A DNA stretch of 64,000 nt from the NCBI RefSeq assembly GCF_022532105.1, contig NZ_CP092832.1, positions 2,943,001 through 3,007,000 of the forward strand. The letters run 5' to 3'. Origin of the DNA: Flavobacterium sp. HJ-32-4 (lineage in GTDB: Bacteria > Bacteroidota > Bacteroidia > Flavobacteriales > Flavobacteriaceae). A program made the position numbers and the translations under genes. Positions 22,721-31,993 of this stretch are shown piece by piece; positions within the stretch are counted from its first letter, which is position 1, and each line of letters begins with the position of its first letter. The notes beneath the pieces were generated by a model. It saw nothing but the letters and a program-made list of their open reading frames with translations. It was not told the DNA's origin and made no database searches.

Positions 22721-25288
22721 TCAGGCAGAGTTACGGGCGGCATTCGTATTCCCGAACAGCGAGCGTGTCACGAGCTTTTCATACACTGCCACCAGATCGT
22801 CATCACTATCGCCGTTTAACTCCTTTAACCGCAGTAGGGCATACTGCTGGATAGTCAGCAGCGGCCGCACGATTTTCTCACGAACGGCAATCGACGCCTT
22901 TCCATCCGGATAGTTTTCCATCAGTTCGGAATGACCGGCAATCTTCAGCAACACCCGCTTGGTTTCGTTGAACTCGGCTTCTATGATTCGCCAGAAATCC
23001 CCGAACTCCGGATCATCGGCGATATAGGCCGTCAATGGCAGGAAGGACTTCGCGAGTGACATCATACTGTTCTCGAGCAAGGTACGAAAAAAGAGGGAGG
23101 AGTGGTACAGGTCCTGCACCTCCTGCCAGCGTCCCGACGTTTCATACGCCTTCAGGGCCGTACCCACGCCAAAAAACCCGGGTACGTTGTGTTTGAGCTG
23201 GCTCCACGAACCGACAAAAGGAATTGCCCGTAAATCGGAAAGTTTCAGTTGGTCGGAGGCCGTTCGCTTCGAAGGTCGGCTACCGATATTCGTGCGGGAA
23301 TAAAACCGCAGCGTACTCATCCTTTCCAGATACGGAATGAATTTCGGATGGTTTTTGAAATCAATATACTTCTCATACCCCAGTTGGGCCAGGTCGTCGA
23401 GCAACGCCTTATCCCGTTCTGACAGCGCATTATCGCCCTTTTGGAAGATATGGTTGGCCACGCCGGCGCTCAATAGGTTTTCCAGGTTGTAGCGACAGGA
23501 ATCCACCGTCCCAAAATTCGAACTGATGGTTTGCCCCTGCACGGTGACCTGTATCTCCCGGCTTTCGATCTCGGGTCCGAGCGAGGCGTAGAATTTACTG
23601 GTTTTTCCTCCTCCGCGAGCCGGCGGACCGCCGCGTCCGTCGAAAAAGATGACCTGTATGCCATAGCGGCGCGACACTTCGGTAATGGCCTCTTTGGCGC
23701 GGTAGATACTCCAGTTGGCTCGCAGGTAACCGCCGTCTTTGGTACCATCGGAAAAGCCCAACATGACCGTCTGCTCGTTCTTGCGACGACTGAGATGCGT
23801 GCGGTAATGAGGCGTTTTATACAACCGTTCCATGACTTCCGGCGCACGGGCCAGGTCGTCAACCGATTCGAACAGCGGGACGATATCTACGGGGGGGTCG
23901 TTCCATCCGCATAAACCAAAGAACGCATAGGTTTCGAGCACATGCAGCGCGCCTTCGTTGTTGCTGATGATATACCGGTTGGCGCCTTTCTCGCCATTGT
24001 TCTCCTGTATGCGCCGCATCGCCTGCACCGAATCGAGCGTGATGCGGGAAGTTTCATCCATTATGTCATTCCAGTCCAATGTCTTTGTTAGGCTCGCAAG
24101 GGCGGCAATACGATCGGCTTCCGGAAGGTCAAGGTAGCCTTCGGGAAGCAAATCCGGGTATTGGTTTACGAGGGCCTGAAACACCGCATCGTGGATTTTG
24201 CTGTTCTGGCGGATGTCCAGCGTGGCGAAGTGGAAACCAAACAGCCGGATTTTGTTGAGTACGGAATGGATATCGTCCAGGTAGAGCGACTGGTGTTCGC
24301 GGATGACGATGTCGCGGATGACCTCCAGTTTCTCCGTCAATTCCGATTGGGTAATGAACAGTTCGCCTTTTGAGTAGAAGACTGATCGGTAGAGCTTCTC
24401 TTCAATTTCGGCCACCAAATCGCTGACGTGCCGGAAGGTGAGCTTGCGCTTGAGTTTGCGGATTTCGTTGTAATAGGCTTTGAGGATGCACGTTCGAAGC
24501 CGATCGGCCACTTTCAACGTGATTTCCGTGGTGACGAACGGGTTGCCGTCGCGGTCGCCGCCGGGCCAAAAACCCAACTGTATGACCGGGTTTTCCACAC
24601 TTTCATTGCCAAAGACATTTTTGTGGATGTAGTCAATCATGTCGCCCGCGGTTGGATAGAAGACATTTTCAAGATACCATGTCAGGCTGACGGCCTCGTC
24701 GTACGGCGTCGGCTTTTCTTTTTTGATGAACGGGGTCTTGCCCAATTGCGCCAATAACTCCTTGATGGATAATAGGTCGTCATGGCGAATGGCTTTGGTA
24801 AGCTCTGTCATGATGCCCAATACCGAGCCGGGATAAAACTGGGTGGGATGCGCCGTCAATACAGGGCGTACGTTGAATTCCGACAGAAAAGCGCGCAGTT
24901 CCGGCAGTCGTTCCGTTGCTTCGGCCGTTTCCTTGATATCACGCAGCGAGCCTTTCCCCTCGAGGTTGTTGACACTGTCGAAGGCGGCATCTTCAATGGC
25001 ATCGAAGAGCACCACCTGCCGCTCGACGTATTGGATGAAGCGGAACATCAGGTCGATCTTTTCCTGTTCGGTCGGTTGTTCCAGGTATTTGGCCGCAAAC
25101 CGTTCGAAGATCTCTTTGGGATTAAGACGCTCCTGGTAGCCCTGCTCGCAAATATCGCTGAACAACGGCAACAGCGTACCGGTGTTGTCGATGGCATCGA
25201 ACGGAAGGGTAATGAAGACGCTATTGTAGATATGGTAACGTGACAACACGTTTTGGTTGAAGCGTTCGAGCTTCGTGGGCGTATACAT
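22721..25288 (-). CDS. ppc: Phosphoenolpyruvate carboxylase
   Basis: The 855-aa enzyme is close in length to E. coli PEPC (883). It has the catalytic His segment VLTAHPTQFYPGS, the GFWPGGDRDGNPFVT motif, LGFSDGTKDGGYLRANWS, and a glycine-rich loop in the Bacteroidota variant FFDGRGGPPARGGGKT (Asp in place of the usual His before GRGG). Unlike many PEPCs, which end NTG, this one ends FGNTNAARNSA. It carboxylates PEP to oxaloacetate for anaplerosis. A DinB gene follows 17 bases downstream. Confidence 0.96.
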   Translation of the reverse strand: MYTPTKLERFNQNVLSRYHIYNSVFITLPFDAIDNTGTLLPLFSDICEQGYQERLNPKEIFERFAAKYLEQPTEQEKIDLMFRFIQYVERQVVLFDAIEDAAFDSVNNLEGKGSLRDIKETAEATERLPELRAFLSEFNVRPVLTAHPTQFYPGSVLGIMTELTKAIRHDDLLSIKELLAQLGKTPFIKKEKPTPYDEAVSLTWYLENVFYPTAGDMIDYIHKNVFGNESVENPVIQLGFWPGGDRDGNPFVTTEITLKVADRLRTCILKAYYNEIRKLKRKLTFRHVSDLVAEIEEKLYRSVFYSKGELFITQSELTEKLEVIRDIVIREHQSLYLDDIHSVLNKIRLFGFHFATLDIRQNSKIHDAVFQALVNQYPDLLPEGYLDLPEADRIAALASLTKTLDWNDIMDETSRITLDSVQAMRRIQENNGEKGANRYIISNNEGALHVLETYAFFGLCGWNDPPVDIVPLFESVDDLARAPEVMERLYKTPHYRTHLSRRKNEQTVMLGFSDGTKDGGYLRANWSIYRAKEAITEVSRRYGIQVIFFDGRGGPPARGGGKTSKFYASLGPEIESREIQVTVQGQTISSNFGTVDSCRYNLENLLSAGVANHIFQKGDNALSERDKALLDDLAQLGYEKYIDFKNHPKFIPYLERMSTLRFYSRTNIGSRPSKRTASDQLKLSDLRAIPFVGSWSQLKHNVPGFFGVGTALKAYETSGRWQEVQDLYHSSLFFRTLLENSMMSLAKSFLPLTAYIADDPEFGDFWRIIEAEFNETKRVLLKIAGHSELMENYPDGKASIAVREKIVRPLLTIQQYALLRLKELNGDSDDDLVAVYEKLVTRSLFGNTNAARNSA

Positions 25289-25313
25289 GGCAATGGGAAT
25301 TTGTCCTAAGATA

Positions 25314-25347
25314 ATAAAAAAACCCCGGCGTCAATTCCGGGGTTTTT
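25314..25347 (-). terminator. Rho-independent terminator after the Lrp-type regulator
   Basis: On minus, AAAAACCCCGGAAT... folds back on ...CCGGGGTTTTTTT, a 9-bp GC-rich stem with a T tail between the Lrp gene and ppc. Confidence 0.85.
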
Positions 25348-25366
25348 ACATATTTTTAAGCGTCGC

Positions 25367-25846
25367 TTACATGTTCTTGAAAATGGTATGCATCAGGCGT
25401 TTTTTGTCGTTGATGCTCTCTTCCAGTGAAATCATCGTCTCGGTGCGATAGACGCCTTCGATGTCGTCGATCATGAAGATGACATCCTTGGCATGTTTGG
25501 TGTCTTTCGCGCGGATCTTACAGAAAATGTTGAATTTACCGGTGGTTACATGGGCCACGGTAACGAACGGAATCTCGTTGATGCGCTCCAGGACGAATTT
25601 AGTCTGGGAAGTGTTATTAAGGAATACACCTACGTAAGCGATGAAGGAATACCCCAGTTTCTCGTAATCCAGTGTAAGGGAAGAACCCATGATGATGCCG
25701 GCGTCTTCCATTTTCTTCACGCGCACGTGCACCGTACCCGCGGAAATTAGGAGTTTCTTGGCGATATCCGTAAACGGTACCCTTGTATTGTCGATCAGCA
25801 TGTCGAGGATCTGATGATCGACTTCATCTAAACGGAATTTGCTCAT
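25367..25846 (-). CDS. Lrp/AsnC family transcriptional regulator
   Basis: The 159-aa protein has an N-terminal winged HTH (DEVDHQILDMLIDNTRVPFTDIAKKLLISAGTVHVRVKKMEDAGII) followed by a RAM/AsnC ligand domain (FIAYVGVFLNNTSQTKFVLERINEIPFV, ending ETMISLEES). Such proteins sense amino acids as octamers. Its own terminator lies downstream, so it appears to be a single-gene unit or the last gene after the M14 peptidase, 38 bases away. Confidence 0.9.
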   Translation of the reverse strand: MSKFRLDEVDHQILDMLIDNTRVPFTDIAKKLLISAGTVHVRVKKMEDAGIIMGSSLTLDYEKLGYSFIAYVGVFLNNTSQTKFVLERINEIPFVTVAHVTTGKFNIFCKIRAKDTKHAKDVIFMIDDIEGVYRTETMISLEESINDKKRLMHTIFKNM

Positions 25847-25884
25847 AACCAGTTTGTTTTTGACTTCGTTTATGTTCGTGCGTG

Positions 25885-27030
25885 TTATCCAATGCTTCCG
25901 TTCACGAAGTCAAGGTCGCCGATCCGAAAATCAGCCTTCTGGCCTACCTGTAAGGGCTGGCCTCCAGGTGTGGTGAGCAACGCACCCTGCGCGTCAAACT
26001 CGATGTGCCCGTGATACCCTTCAAGATTGTCGATTTTAACGATAAAAGCCTCAAAAACTACTTTATCTTCAATCAATCTCTCCGTGAACTGAGCAGCAAA
26101 AGTGGCGATTATTTCTGAATTATCATAATTAATAGCGACATTTTTGTATACAAAATCAAAAAAAACGGTCTTATTTTGAGGAATATCTACATATTTCTCC
26201 AAAACCCCCTCTACTATATCGATTTCGTGAATTGTTTGAATTGACGTCAATAATGCTAAAAAAATGCATTTTCGTGTTTTTTCTCGTTCGTAGTCTCCGG
26301 GAAAATGTCCGGCTTCCACCAATATCGTCGGCGTTCCCAGGTGCTGGAAGGTATCGCCTGCACAGTTCAGGTTGAAACCATCGTCGAACCGACCGATCTG
26401 TCCCGGAATGACGGCCTGCAAAGCGTCTGTCATCTTATTAATAATCGCCATTGCCTTCAGGCGGCATTCGTTAACCGAGCGTGCCTCGTCGAAGGCTGGG
26501 GCCAAAAACGATACCGTGGCGGGCTTTCCGCTATCGCCCGCACCAAAGATTGTGCGTTGGTCGTGTAGGTTAAAACACCAGTCGGGCGTGAACTCATCGT
26601 AGATTTTCCGCAGCAAGGTCGATTCCGGTTGGGTACACGTCTGCATGTCGCGATTGAGATCAACGCCGTTCGCATTTTCGCGGGTATACCGGCGCCCACC
26701 ATCCGGATTGAGTAGGGGGACGAAACAAAAAGTATAATGTGAACGCGCCTCGACGGCCGAGGCCTCGTCTGAGGTGAGCCAGTTCAGGATATCGAACACC
26801 GCCTTGGTAGTGGTGCTTTCGTTGCCGTGCATCTGTGACCATAATAAGACGCGAACGGGTCCGTGCCCGACGACACACACCGATATCGGTTCTCCTTCCA
26901 CCGAATGTCCCGCTACCTGAACCTTGGCCTTCCGTTGCAAGGCTTCCAATAGCGGCGTGATATGCGAGAGGGTAAGGTAGCGGCCCGAGAGCGCCGCCTC
27001 TTTATAGGTAGTAAAAAACGAGTGACTCAT
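25885..27030 (-). CDS. M14 family zinc carboxypeptidase-like protein
   Basis: The 381-aa protein has the M14 zinc-site HGNES (His and Glu, residue ~69), the third ligand in CFNLHDQRT, substrate-binding NPDGGRRYTRENANGVDLNRD, and a late catalytic Glu in LVEAGHFPGD. The C-terminal ~110 residues form a separate domain (NKTVFFDFVYKNVAINYDN). There is no signal peptide, so it acts in the cytoplasm, perhaps trimming cell-wall peptides or amidated substrates. TACCTTTG on minus (27047-27054) is a probable -7 box. Confidence 0.85.
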   Translation of the reverse strand: MSHSFFTTYKEAALSGRYLTLSHITPLLEALQRKAKVQVAGHSVEGEPISVCVVGHGPVRVLLWSQMHGNESTTTKAVFDILNWLTSDEASAVEARSHYTFCFVPLLNPDGGRRYTRENANGVDLNRDMQTCTQPESTLLRKIYDEFTPDWCFNLHDQRTIFGAGDSGKPATVSFLAPAFDEARSVNECRLKAMAIINKMTDALQAVIPGQIGRFDDGFNLNCAGDTFQHLGTPTILVEAGHFPGDYEREKTRKCIFLALLTSIQTIHEIDIVEGVLEKYVDIPQNKTVFFDFVYKNVAINYDNSEIIATFAAQFTERLIEDKVVFEAFIVKIDNLEGYHGHIEFDAQGALLTTPGGQPLQVGQKADFRIGDLDFVNGSIG

Positions 27031-27093
27031 AGCGATACTATAGGTCCAAAGGTAGGCCGTTTTGTGTGTAGGTTGGTAAACAGTGAGTAATAA

Positions 27094-27290
27094 TTACATT
27101 TGTAAACAACCTAAACATCCATTACTGTCATAATTATATAATTGATTTTTAATACATTCATATTCAGTATATAAAATACGTATATGTGAAGTTTGACAAC
27201 ATGTAAAAAACCATTAATTTATGTGTTTACATATGTAAATATCAATCGCCGAACTTAGTTGTTTACGATTGTAACCTCTACATTTGTAAC
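27094..27290 (+). promoter_or_regulatory. Repeated palindromic operators around the HTH gene promoter
   Basis: The AT-rich upstream region carries near-palindromes of the type GTTTACAnnTGTAAAC: TTACATTTGTAAAC (27094-27107), GTTTACATATGTAAAT (27225-27240), GTTTACGATTGTAAC (27261-27275) and TACATTTGTAAC (27279-27290). The first and last contain -7 boxes TACATTTG, the last directly before the ATG. They are good candidates for binding sites of the HTH protein encoded immediately downstream. Confidence 0.6.
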
Positions 27291-27674
27291 ATGTCGCAGG
27301 ATCCTGATTTCGTTGCCCGGCTCGCCACACTCATGGCTCATTACCACCTCTCCGCCTCCGCCCTGGCCGACGCGATCGGCGTGCAGCGTTCGGGTATCTC
27401 GCATTTGGTTTCGGGGCGAAATAAACCCGGACTCGACTTTATCCTTAAACTCAGTGAACGCTTTCCGGAGGTGAACCTGTATTGGTTGTTGAAAGGAGAA
27501 GGGCCTTTTCTCAGAGAAGATGCCCAAAATACACCCACTACTATCCCCACTCCTGCCGTACCCACGCCCACAACAGCATTGGCGCCACAACCGACAGCCG
27601 ATTCTCTCGCTGCATCCGACGAACTCCTCGTTTTATATCCTGACGGCACCTACCAACGCTACCGCCCTAAATAA
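27291..27674 (+). CDS. Helix-turn-helix (XRE-type) regulator with proline-rich C-terminus
   Basis: The 127-aa protein has an N-terminal HTH (FVARLATLMAHYHLSASALADAIGVQRSGISHLVSGRNKPGLDFILKLSERFPEVNLYWLLKGEGPF) of the kind common in Flavobacteriia. A Pro/Thr-rich linker follows (TPTTIPTPAVPTPTTAL), then a short tail ending LYPDGTYQRYRPK. The -7 box TACATTTG abuts its ATG, giving a leaderless mRNA, and overlaps one of several operators, so it probably represses itself. Other targets are not visible. Confidence 0.85.
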   Translation: MSQDPDFVARLATLMAHYHLSASALADAIGVQRSGISHLVSGRNKPGLDFILKLSERFPEVNLYWLLKGEGPFLREDAQNTPTTIPTPAVPTPTTALAPQPTADSLAASDELLVLYPDGTYQRYRPK

Positions 27675-27713
27675 GAAAACCCCGGTCGACTGACCAGGGC
27701 TTTCCGAACCAAT

Positions 27714-27745
27714 AAAACAAACACAAAAATCTGCGTGTTTGTTTT
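27714..27745. terminator. Possible bidirectional terminator hairpin
   Basis: AAAACAAACAC and GTGTTTGTTTT form an 11-bp perfect stem with a 10-base loop between the convergent HTH and acyltransferase genes. The A/T-rich arms could supply the U run on either strand. Confidence 0.6.
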
Positions 27746-27825
27746 CAATTATCGTGCCGCAAATCCTTCTTTTCAAAAGATTTAGACAACTTTAACTAAT
27801 GCTCACGACGAGGTGCCGATCGCGC

Positions 27826-28380
27826 TTAAATAAGCGGAAATCCGGCATCGGGAAGCTTGCCTCTCACCCCTGCGTAGAGCGACTGCAAACGTGTCATATC
27901 CGCCTTTATGTCATCTGTAAGTGTCACATACGAAAACAACCGCACTTCCTTTTTTCGATAGTCAAACGCAATCGGCAGTATCGGAACGCCTGCGGCCTGG
28001 GCGATATAGTAAAACCCCGTCTTCCATTCATTTACTTTCTTTCGCGTGCCTTCCGGCGCGATGGCCAGGCGGAACACGTCGCGCTCGCGGAAAATCGCAG
28101 CAATCGCATCAACTGAGTTGCGGTTTCCGCTTCGATCGAGCGGCGCCCCACCCATCCAGCGGAAATAGAACCCGAACGGAAATCGAAACAGTTCTTTCTT
28201 CGCGACATAATGCATCTCAAGACCAATGATCCCGCGGGCGAATAGCCCGATGTAGAAATCGTGCCAACTGGTGTGGGGTGCGACGATCATGACGCATTTC
28301 CGCACGGCTGGATCGATGTCACCGGTTATACGCCAGCCCATCAGCCGGCAAAAAATCAATTTGTAGAAAGCGCGTTTCAT
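27826..28380 (-). CDS. 1-acyl-sn-glycerol-3-phosphate acyltransferase-like protein
   Basis: The start is MKRAFYKLIFCRL (184 aa), 23 bases from the end of a -7 box. The PlsC-type blocks are present: HTSWHD (catalytic H-x4-D), the PLDRSGNR block II region, and APEGTRKKV (EGTR). It acylates lysophosphatidate or a related acceptor at the inner membrane, though short Bacteroidota members with WMGGAPLDRS may have other glycerol or amino-lipid acceptors. It is divergent from the spermidine-synthase-like gene. Confidence 0.88.
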   Translation of the reverse strand: MKRAFYKLIFCRLMGWRITGDIDPAVRKCVMIVAPHTSWHDFYIGLFARGIIGLEMHYVAKKELFRFPFGFYFRWMGGAPLDRSGNRNSVDAIAAIFRERDVFRLAIAPEGTRKKVNEWKTGFYYIAQAAGVPILPIAFDYRKKEVRLFSYVTLTDDIKADMTRLQSLYAGVRGKLPDAGFPLI

Positions 28381-28395
28381 CTGTAGCGGTTTGCG

Positions 28396-28423
28396 CAAAT
28401 GTAGGATTATTGATGTACTTTTG
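28396..28423. promoter_or_regulatory. Divergent -7 boxes
   Basis: CAAATGTA (28396-28403) reads TACATTTG on minus for the acyltransferase, and TACTTTTG (28416-28423) serves the plus-strand methyltransferase-like gene. Both fit in a 49-base gap, so the two promoters must overlap in their upstream parts and may compete. Confidence 0.6.
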
Positions 28424-28429
28424 CCGCCT

Positions 28430-29110
28430 ATGTCTCGCTGGAAACGCCTCCTAAGCCACTTCTTCCCTCTCACCATTCACCGTCAGGCTTCGGCAATCAG
28501 CGGGTCGTTGGAGATTACGTGGGCCAATGGCCAGCTCGTACTCGATTCCCAAAACACCAATTATTCCTATGGTAGCCTGCAACGGGTGTTACGACTCGGA
28601 CTCGAAGACATCGGTTTCGACACCATCCGCAAAATGGAGCACATCCTGGTGCTTGGGGTAGCCGGCGGTAGCGTCATCCATACCCTGACGGAAGAGGTGG
28701 GTTTCACGGGACGTATCACGGGAGTCGAAATCGACCAGGAAGTGCTGCAACTCGCCGAAAGGTATTTTGACCTCGGACGGATTCCGACGCTCGAACTGGT
28801 TTGCGATGATGCCTTTGAGTATGTACTGAAGACCAAACTGCTTTACGACTGCATTATCATCGATATTTTCCGCGATACAGACATGCCTAATTTTCTCTTC
28901 GAGCATTTCTTCATACAACGGATTGGAAGTATCACAAAGTCAAATGGTTTCATTATGTTCAATACGATGATATTGACATCTGTTGACAACGACCGGAACC
29001 GCGCCTATGCCCCTCAATGGGGAGAAGGGTTTACTGTCAAAAGCCTGCCCCGTCTGGAGCAGCACAATGAATTATTTGTGGTACGGAAAGAGACGTCCGG
29101 TACGTTTTAA
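28430..29110 (+). CDS. Spermidine synthase-like / SAM-dependent methyltransferase-fold protein
   Basis: The start is [12 protein letters not shown] (226 aa), seven bases after the -7 box. The Rossmann core resembles spermidine synthases: [48 protein letters not shown]. The usual catalytic Asp/Tyr region (GDG/YHE) is replaced, so true aminopropyl transfer is doubtful. It is often annotated as a methyltransferase or fused-MFS spermidine-synthase-like protein. The stop overlaps that of convergent kdsB by four bases. Confidence 0.75.
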   Translation: MSRWKRLLSHFFPLTIHRQASAISGSLEITWANGQLVLDSQNTNYSYGSLQRVLRLGLEDIGFDTIRKMEHILVLGVAGGSVIHTLTEEVGFTGRITGVEIDQEVLQLAERYFDLGRIPTLELVCDDAFEYVLKTKLLYDCIIIDIFRDTDMPNFLFEHFFIQRIGSITKSNGFIMFNTMILTSVDNDRNRAYAPQWGEGFTVKSLPRLEQHNELFVVRKETSGTF

Positions 29111-29832
29111 AGCATCTGCCGGGCCCGCTCGAGGTCTTCGGGTGTATCGATACCAATACCTACATGGGTTGTTTCCACCATTCGGATACGGCGGCCAAAT
29201 TCGAGGTAACGCAATTGTTCGAGCTTTTCGGCAGCTTCGAGTCCTTTCATGGGTAATTGGGCAAAATCCATCAACGCCTGTTTGCGAAAGGCATATACCC
29301 CAATATGACGGTAATACTCGGCCGTAGCACCGGGATCGCGCAGGAACGGAATTACGGAACGCGAGAAATAAAGGGCAAACCCGTTCTGGTCGGTGACCAC
29401 CTTCACATTGTTGGGGTTATGGATATCCTCGGCGTCGGTAATCTTCAACATCAGGGAACCCACGTCGACCGTTTTGGCCTCATCGTTCCGGAATATGTCA
29501 ATCAAAGCAGCCAACGGCGCAGCGTCGATAAAAGGTTCGTCTCCCTGCACGTTCACGACCACATCGACCTCCATATCGGCTACGGCTTCGGCAATGCGGT
29601 CACTCCCCGACTCGTGTTCCTTCCGGCTCATGACCGCCTTTCCGCCATGCGAGACAATCTCGTCGAAGATCAAACGCGAATCGGTCACCACGAACACTTC
29701 GTCAAAAAGACCCGTGGCTGCCGCGGCTTCGTAGGTGCGACGGATGACCGTCTTCCCTCCCAAATCCTGCATGAGCTTGGCCGGAAAGCGGGTGGAGGCG
29801 TAACGGGCGGGGATGACAGCGATGGTTTTCAT
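29107..29832 (-). CDS. kdsB: 3-deoxy-manno-octulosonate cytidylyltransferase
   Basis: The 241-aa protein has the expected length and motifs: the nucleotide-binding [42 protein letters not shown], and the C-terminal [15 protein letters not shown]. It activates Kdo as CMP-Kdo for lipopolysaccharide core synthesis in the cytoplasm. No other Kdo genes are adjacent. Confidence 0.95.
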   Translation of the reverse strand: MKTIAVIPARYASTRFPAKLMQDLGGKTVIRRTYEAAAATGLFDEVFVVTDSRLIFDEIVSHGGKAVMSRKEHESGSDRIAEAVADMEVDVVVNVQGDEPFIDAAPLAALIDIFRNDEAKTVDVGSLMLKITDAEDIHNPNNVKVVTDQNGFALYFSRSVIPFLRDPGATAEYYRHIGVYAFRKQALMDFAQLPMKGLEAAEKLEQLRYLEFGRRIRMVETTHVGIGIDTPEDLERARQML

Positions 29833-29837
29833 ATGGT

Positions 29838-30078
29838 TAGGAGTTCAGGGTTCATAGTTCATAGTTCACGGTTTACGGTTTACGGTTGAGAGTCAAAAAG
29901 CAAACGGTAAGCCGTTAAGCACAAAGTAGAAATAACGTGCAAGATACGAGCCTACAGGAATTTTCACAAGTCCGCAATGCGTCGCTGGGCGGAGTAAGAT
30001 TCCGCCCCTCCTCTAATGAATAAGTTTCGAGCGTGAACCCTCAACCCTGAACCCTGAACTCTAAACCCTCAACCACCT
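29838..30078. repeat. Intergenic tract with GTTCATA/GTTTACG and ACCCTGA heptamer repeats
   Basis: TTCATAG/TTCACGG/TTTACGG heptamers at 29838-29886 follow the kdsB start side, and ACCCTCA/ACCCTGA heptamers at 30032-30072 abut the helicase stop. Between them is a 7-bp hairpin (GGGCGGA/TCCGCCC, 29987-30007). No gene is seen. Confidence 0.8.
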
Positions 30079-31481
30079 CCAAAAAACTCCTCCCCAAACC
30101 CAATCAGATACAACCTGCGCTGGGCGCGTGTGACGGCCGTGTAGAGCCACCGCAGGTAATCGGCGTTGGGTCCTTCAGGCAGGTAGGGCTGTTCGATGAA
30201 TACCGTGTCCCACTGGCCACCCTGGGCTTTGTGGCACGTGATCGCATACGAGAACTTAACCTGCAACGCGTTGAAATAGGGGTTTTGCTTTACTTTCTGG
30301 AGCTTGCGGTACTGTGCGCGTTCGTCTTCGTAATCTTCCAACACGGCCTGATACAGGCGGTTCGACTCATCGTAGGTCAGGGCCGGCGACTCGCTGCGGG
30401 TTGTATCGAGTAACAGGATGGTTTCGAGTGGCAGTTGGTCGGGATAATCGATCATCCGCACCTTGACCTTCGCGAAGGTGAAGCCGTAGAGTTCCTGTAT
30501 GCGAAAAATCTCCAACACCTCTATGATGTCGCCATTCGCGATGAAGCCCGCCTGAGATTCGGCCGGAAGCCAGAAGTAGTTGTTTTTGACGACCATGAGG
30601 TAGTCACCCGTCGACAGTTCGCTTTCCTTGTCGAGAATGCGCATCCGGATTTGCTGGTTGTATTGGTTTGCGCGCTTGTTTGACCGGACGATGAAAGCCG
30701 TGTCTTCGATACTGTATTGCCCGTAGGCCTGCGTGATGGCATCCTGTATGTCGTAGCCATCGGTCAGCCGGATGACGTCCTTAAAACCGGAGAGTTGGAA
30801 ACGTAATTCCTCATAGAATTCGGCTTCCAGTTGTTCGCGGAATTCCGTCGCGTTGTACAGAATCCCCGAGTCTTGAGCCTGCCGCATCACCTCATCGAGT
30901 TCGATGTGCTTTACGTCCATTCCATAACTCCGCTGTAACGAACGGATATCGAGTGCCGGTGACACCTCCATCCCCACCGGGGGCAACTGGGCCGTATCGC
31001 CCAATAACAAGAGCTTGCAACCGTCACCTGTGTAAACATATTCGACCAGGTCGTCGAGCAGGGAACCGCTGTTTTCGGTCCCAGCGTCGGAGATCATCGA
31101 TGCCTCGTCGACGAAGAAAATGGTATTGACATGCGTGTTCGGCATCAGGGTAAACCGTACGCCCCCACTCGCGCCCTTCTTCGGGTAATAGATTTTTCGG
31201 TGAATGGTCTGCGCCGGTTGGCCCGAGTAATTCGCGATGACCTTAGCCGCACGACCCGTAGGGGCCAGTAGCACAAACCGTCGCCGGATGTGGGGCAGTG
31301 CTTCCACAAGGGCCGACACCAGTGTCGTTTTACCTGTTCCGGCGTAGCCTTTCAGTACGAAAATCTCCTCGCGGTCGGACGTAGCGAACTCCGCCATCAT
31401 CTGGAAAAACAGGTCTTGTTTCACCGTCGGTTCAAAGGGGAACGTCTGTCGTAGCAGCCGGTAAAAATCACGGGATAGCAT
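30069..31481 (-). CDS. RecD-like superfamily 1 DNA helicase
   Basis: The 470-aa protein has Walker A GYAGTGKTT (residues 45-53), motif Ia LLAPTGRAAKV, Walker B FFVDEASMIS, motif III LLLGDTAQLPPVG, and a UvrD/RecD C-terminal motif (SYAITCHKAQGGQWD) followed by YTAVTRAQRRLYLIG. It lacks the N-terminal RecB-binding region of RecD, so it resembles the small stand-alone RecD2-type or Pif1/Dda-type helicases of Bacteroidota. A role in repair or replication-fork processing is likely. Confidence 0.9.
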   Translation of the reverse strand: MLSRDFYRLLRQTFPFEPTVKQDLFFQMMAEFATSDREEIFVLKGYAGTGKTTLVSALVEALPHIRRRFVLLAPTGRAAKVIANYSGQPAQTIHRKIYYPKKGASGGVRFTLMPNTHVNTIFFVDEASMISDAGTENSGSLLDDLVEYVYTGDGCKLLLLGDTAQLPPVGMEVSPALDIRSLQRSYGMDVKHIELDEVMRQAQDSGILYNATEFREQLEAEFYEELRFQLSGFKDVIRLTDGYDIQDAITQAYGQYSIEDTAFIVRSNKRANQYNQQIRMRILDKESELSTGDYLMVVKNNYFWLPAESQAGFIANGDIIEVLEIFRIQELYGFTFAKVKVRMIDYPDQLPLETILLLDTTRSESPALTYDESNRLYQAVLEDYEDERAQYRKLQKVKQNPYFNALQVKFSYAITCHKAQGGQWDTVFIEQPYLPEGPNADYLRWLYTAVTRAQRRLYLIGFGEEFFGGG

Positions 31482-31499
31482 GGTGCAAAGGTGGGGTTT

Positions 31500-31980
31500 A
31501 ATTTTGAAGATCGGAAGTCGGGGTTGGGAAGTAAAGAAGTTGGGGAGTTGGGAAGATGGGAAGTCCGAAAGTCAGGAAGTCGGGAAGACGGAAAGTTTAA
31601 CGCCTTCCGCCAGGCTACCGCTGATGTTCAACGTTTCTTCCGCTGTGGTCTGAGCGATCCATTTTTTAACAAAATGTGTGGTTTTTCCGTACGGTCAGTT
31701 CCGCGGTTTTCGTTAAGGGATGCAGCCGCCCCTCCCCAATCCCAAGGTAGAGGTTCCCGCGGACATGGAGGTGTGGGAAAACCGCATATTTTGTTAAAAG
31801 TAGTTGGGGAGTTGGGAAGATCGGAAGATGGGAAGTAGAAAGGTCCAGAAGTCCGGAAGTCCGAAAGACGGGACGAAATGAAGTTCGGAAGATCGGGAGT
31901 TGGCGCGTGGGAAACGTCCATAGAATCGGACGCTGCAACTAAAAACTGTAACTGCGACGGTGACTGTGACTGCGACTTTA
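31500..31980. repeat. GGAAGTC-type and hexamer repeat tracts flanking a TIR element
   Basis: Degenerate GGGAAGT/CGGAAGT/GGAAGAT heptamers lie at 31506-31600 and 31803-31880, on both sides of the inverted-repeat element at 31664. ACTGTAA/CTGTGA/GCGACT hexamers follow at 31936-31980. No gene is seen in this 510-base gap. Confidence 0.8.
31664..31799 (-). mobile_element. 136-bp MITE-like element with terminal inverted repeats, copy 1
   Basis: Ends TTTTAACAAAAT (31664-31675) and ATTTTGTTAAAA (31788-31799) are exact inverted repeats, and similarity continues inward (TGTGGTTTTTCC versus its imperfect complement). The inside contains CCGCCCCTCCCCAA (31726-31739). Its reverse complement closely resembles copy 2 at 43401 in length, end sequence and this internal block. 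It has no coding capacity. It is a non-autonomous repeat, perhaps mobile or a structured RNA. Confidence 0.7.
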
Positions 31981-31981
31981 C

Positions 31982-31989
31982 TACCTTTG
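31982..31989 (+). promoter_or_regulatory. -7 promoter box (TACCTTTG)
   Basis: TACCTTTG lies four bases before the ATG of the DUF3822 gene, giving a near-leaderless DUF3822-rsmD transcript. Confidence 0.6.
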
Positions 31990-31993
31990 CCCC

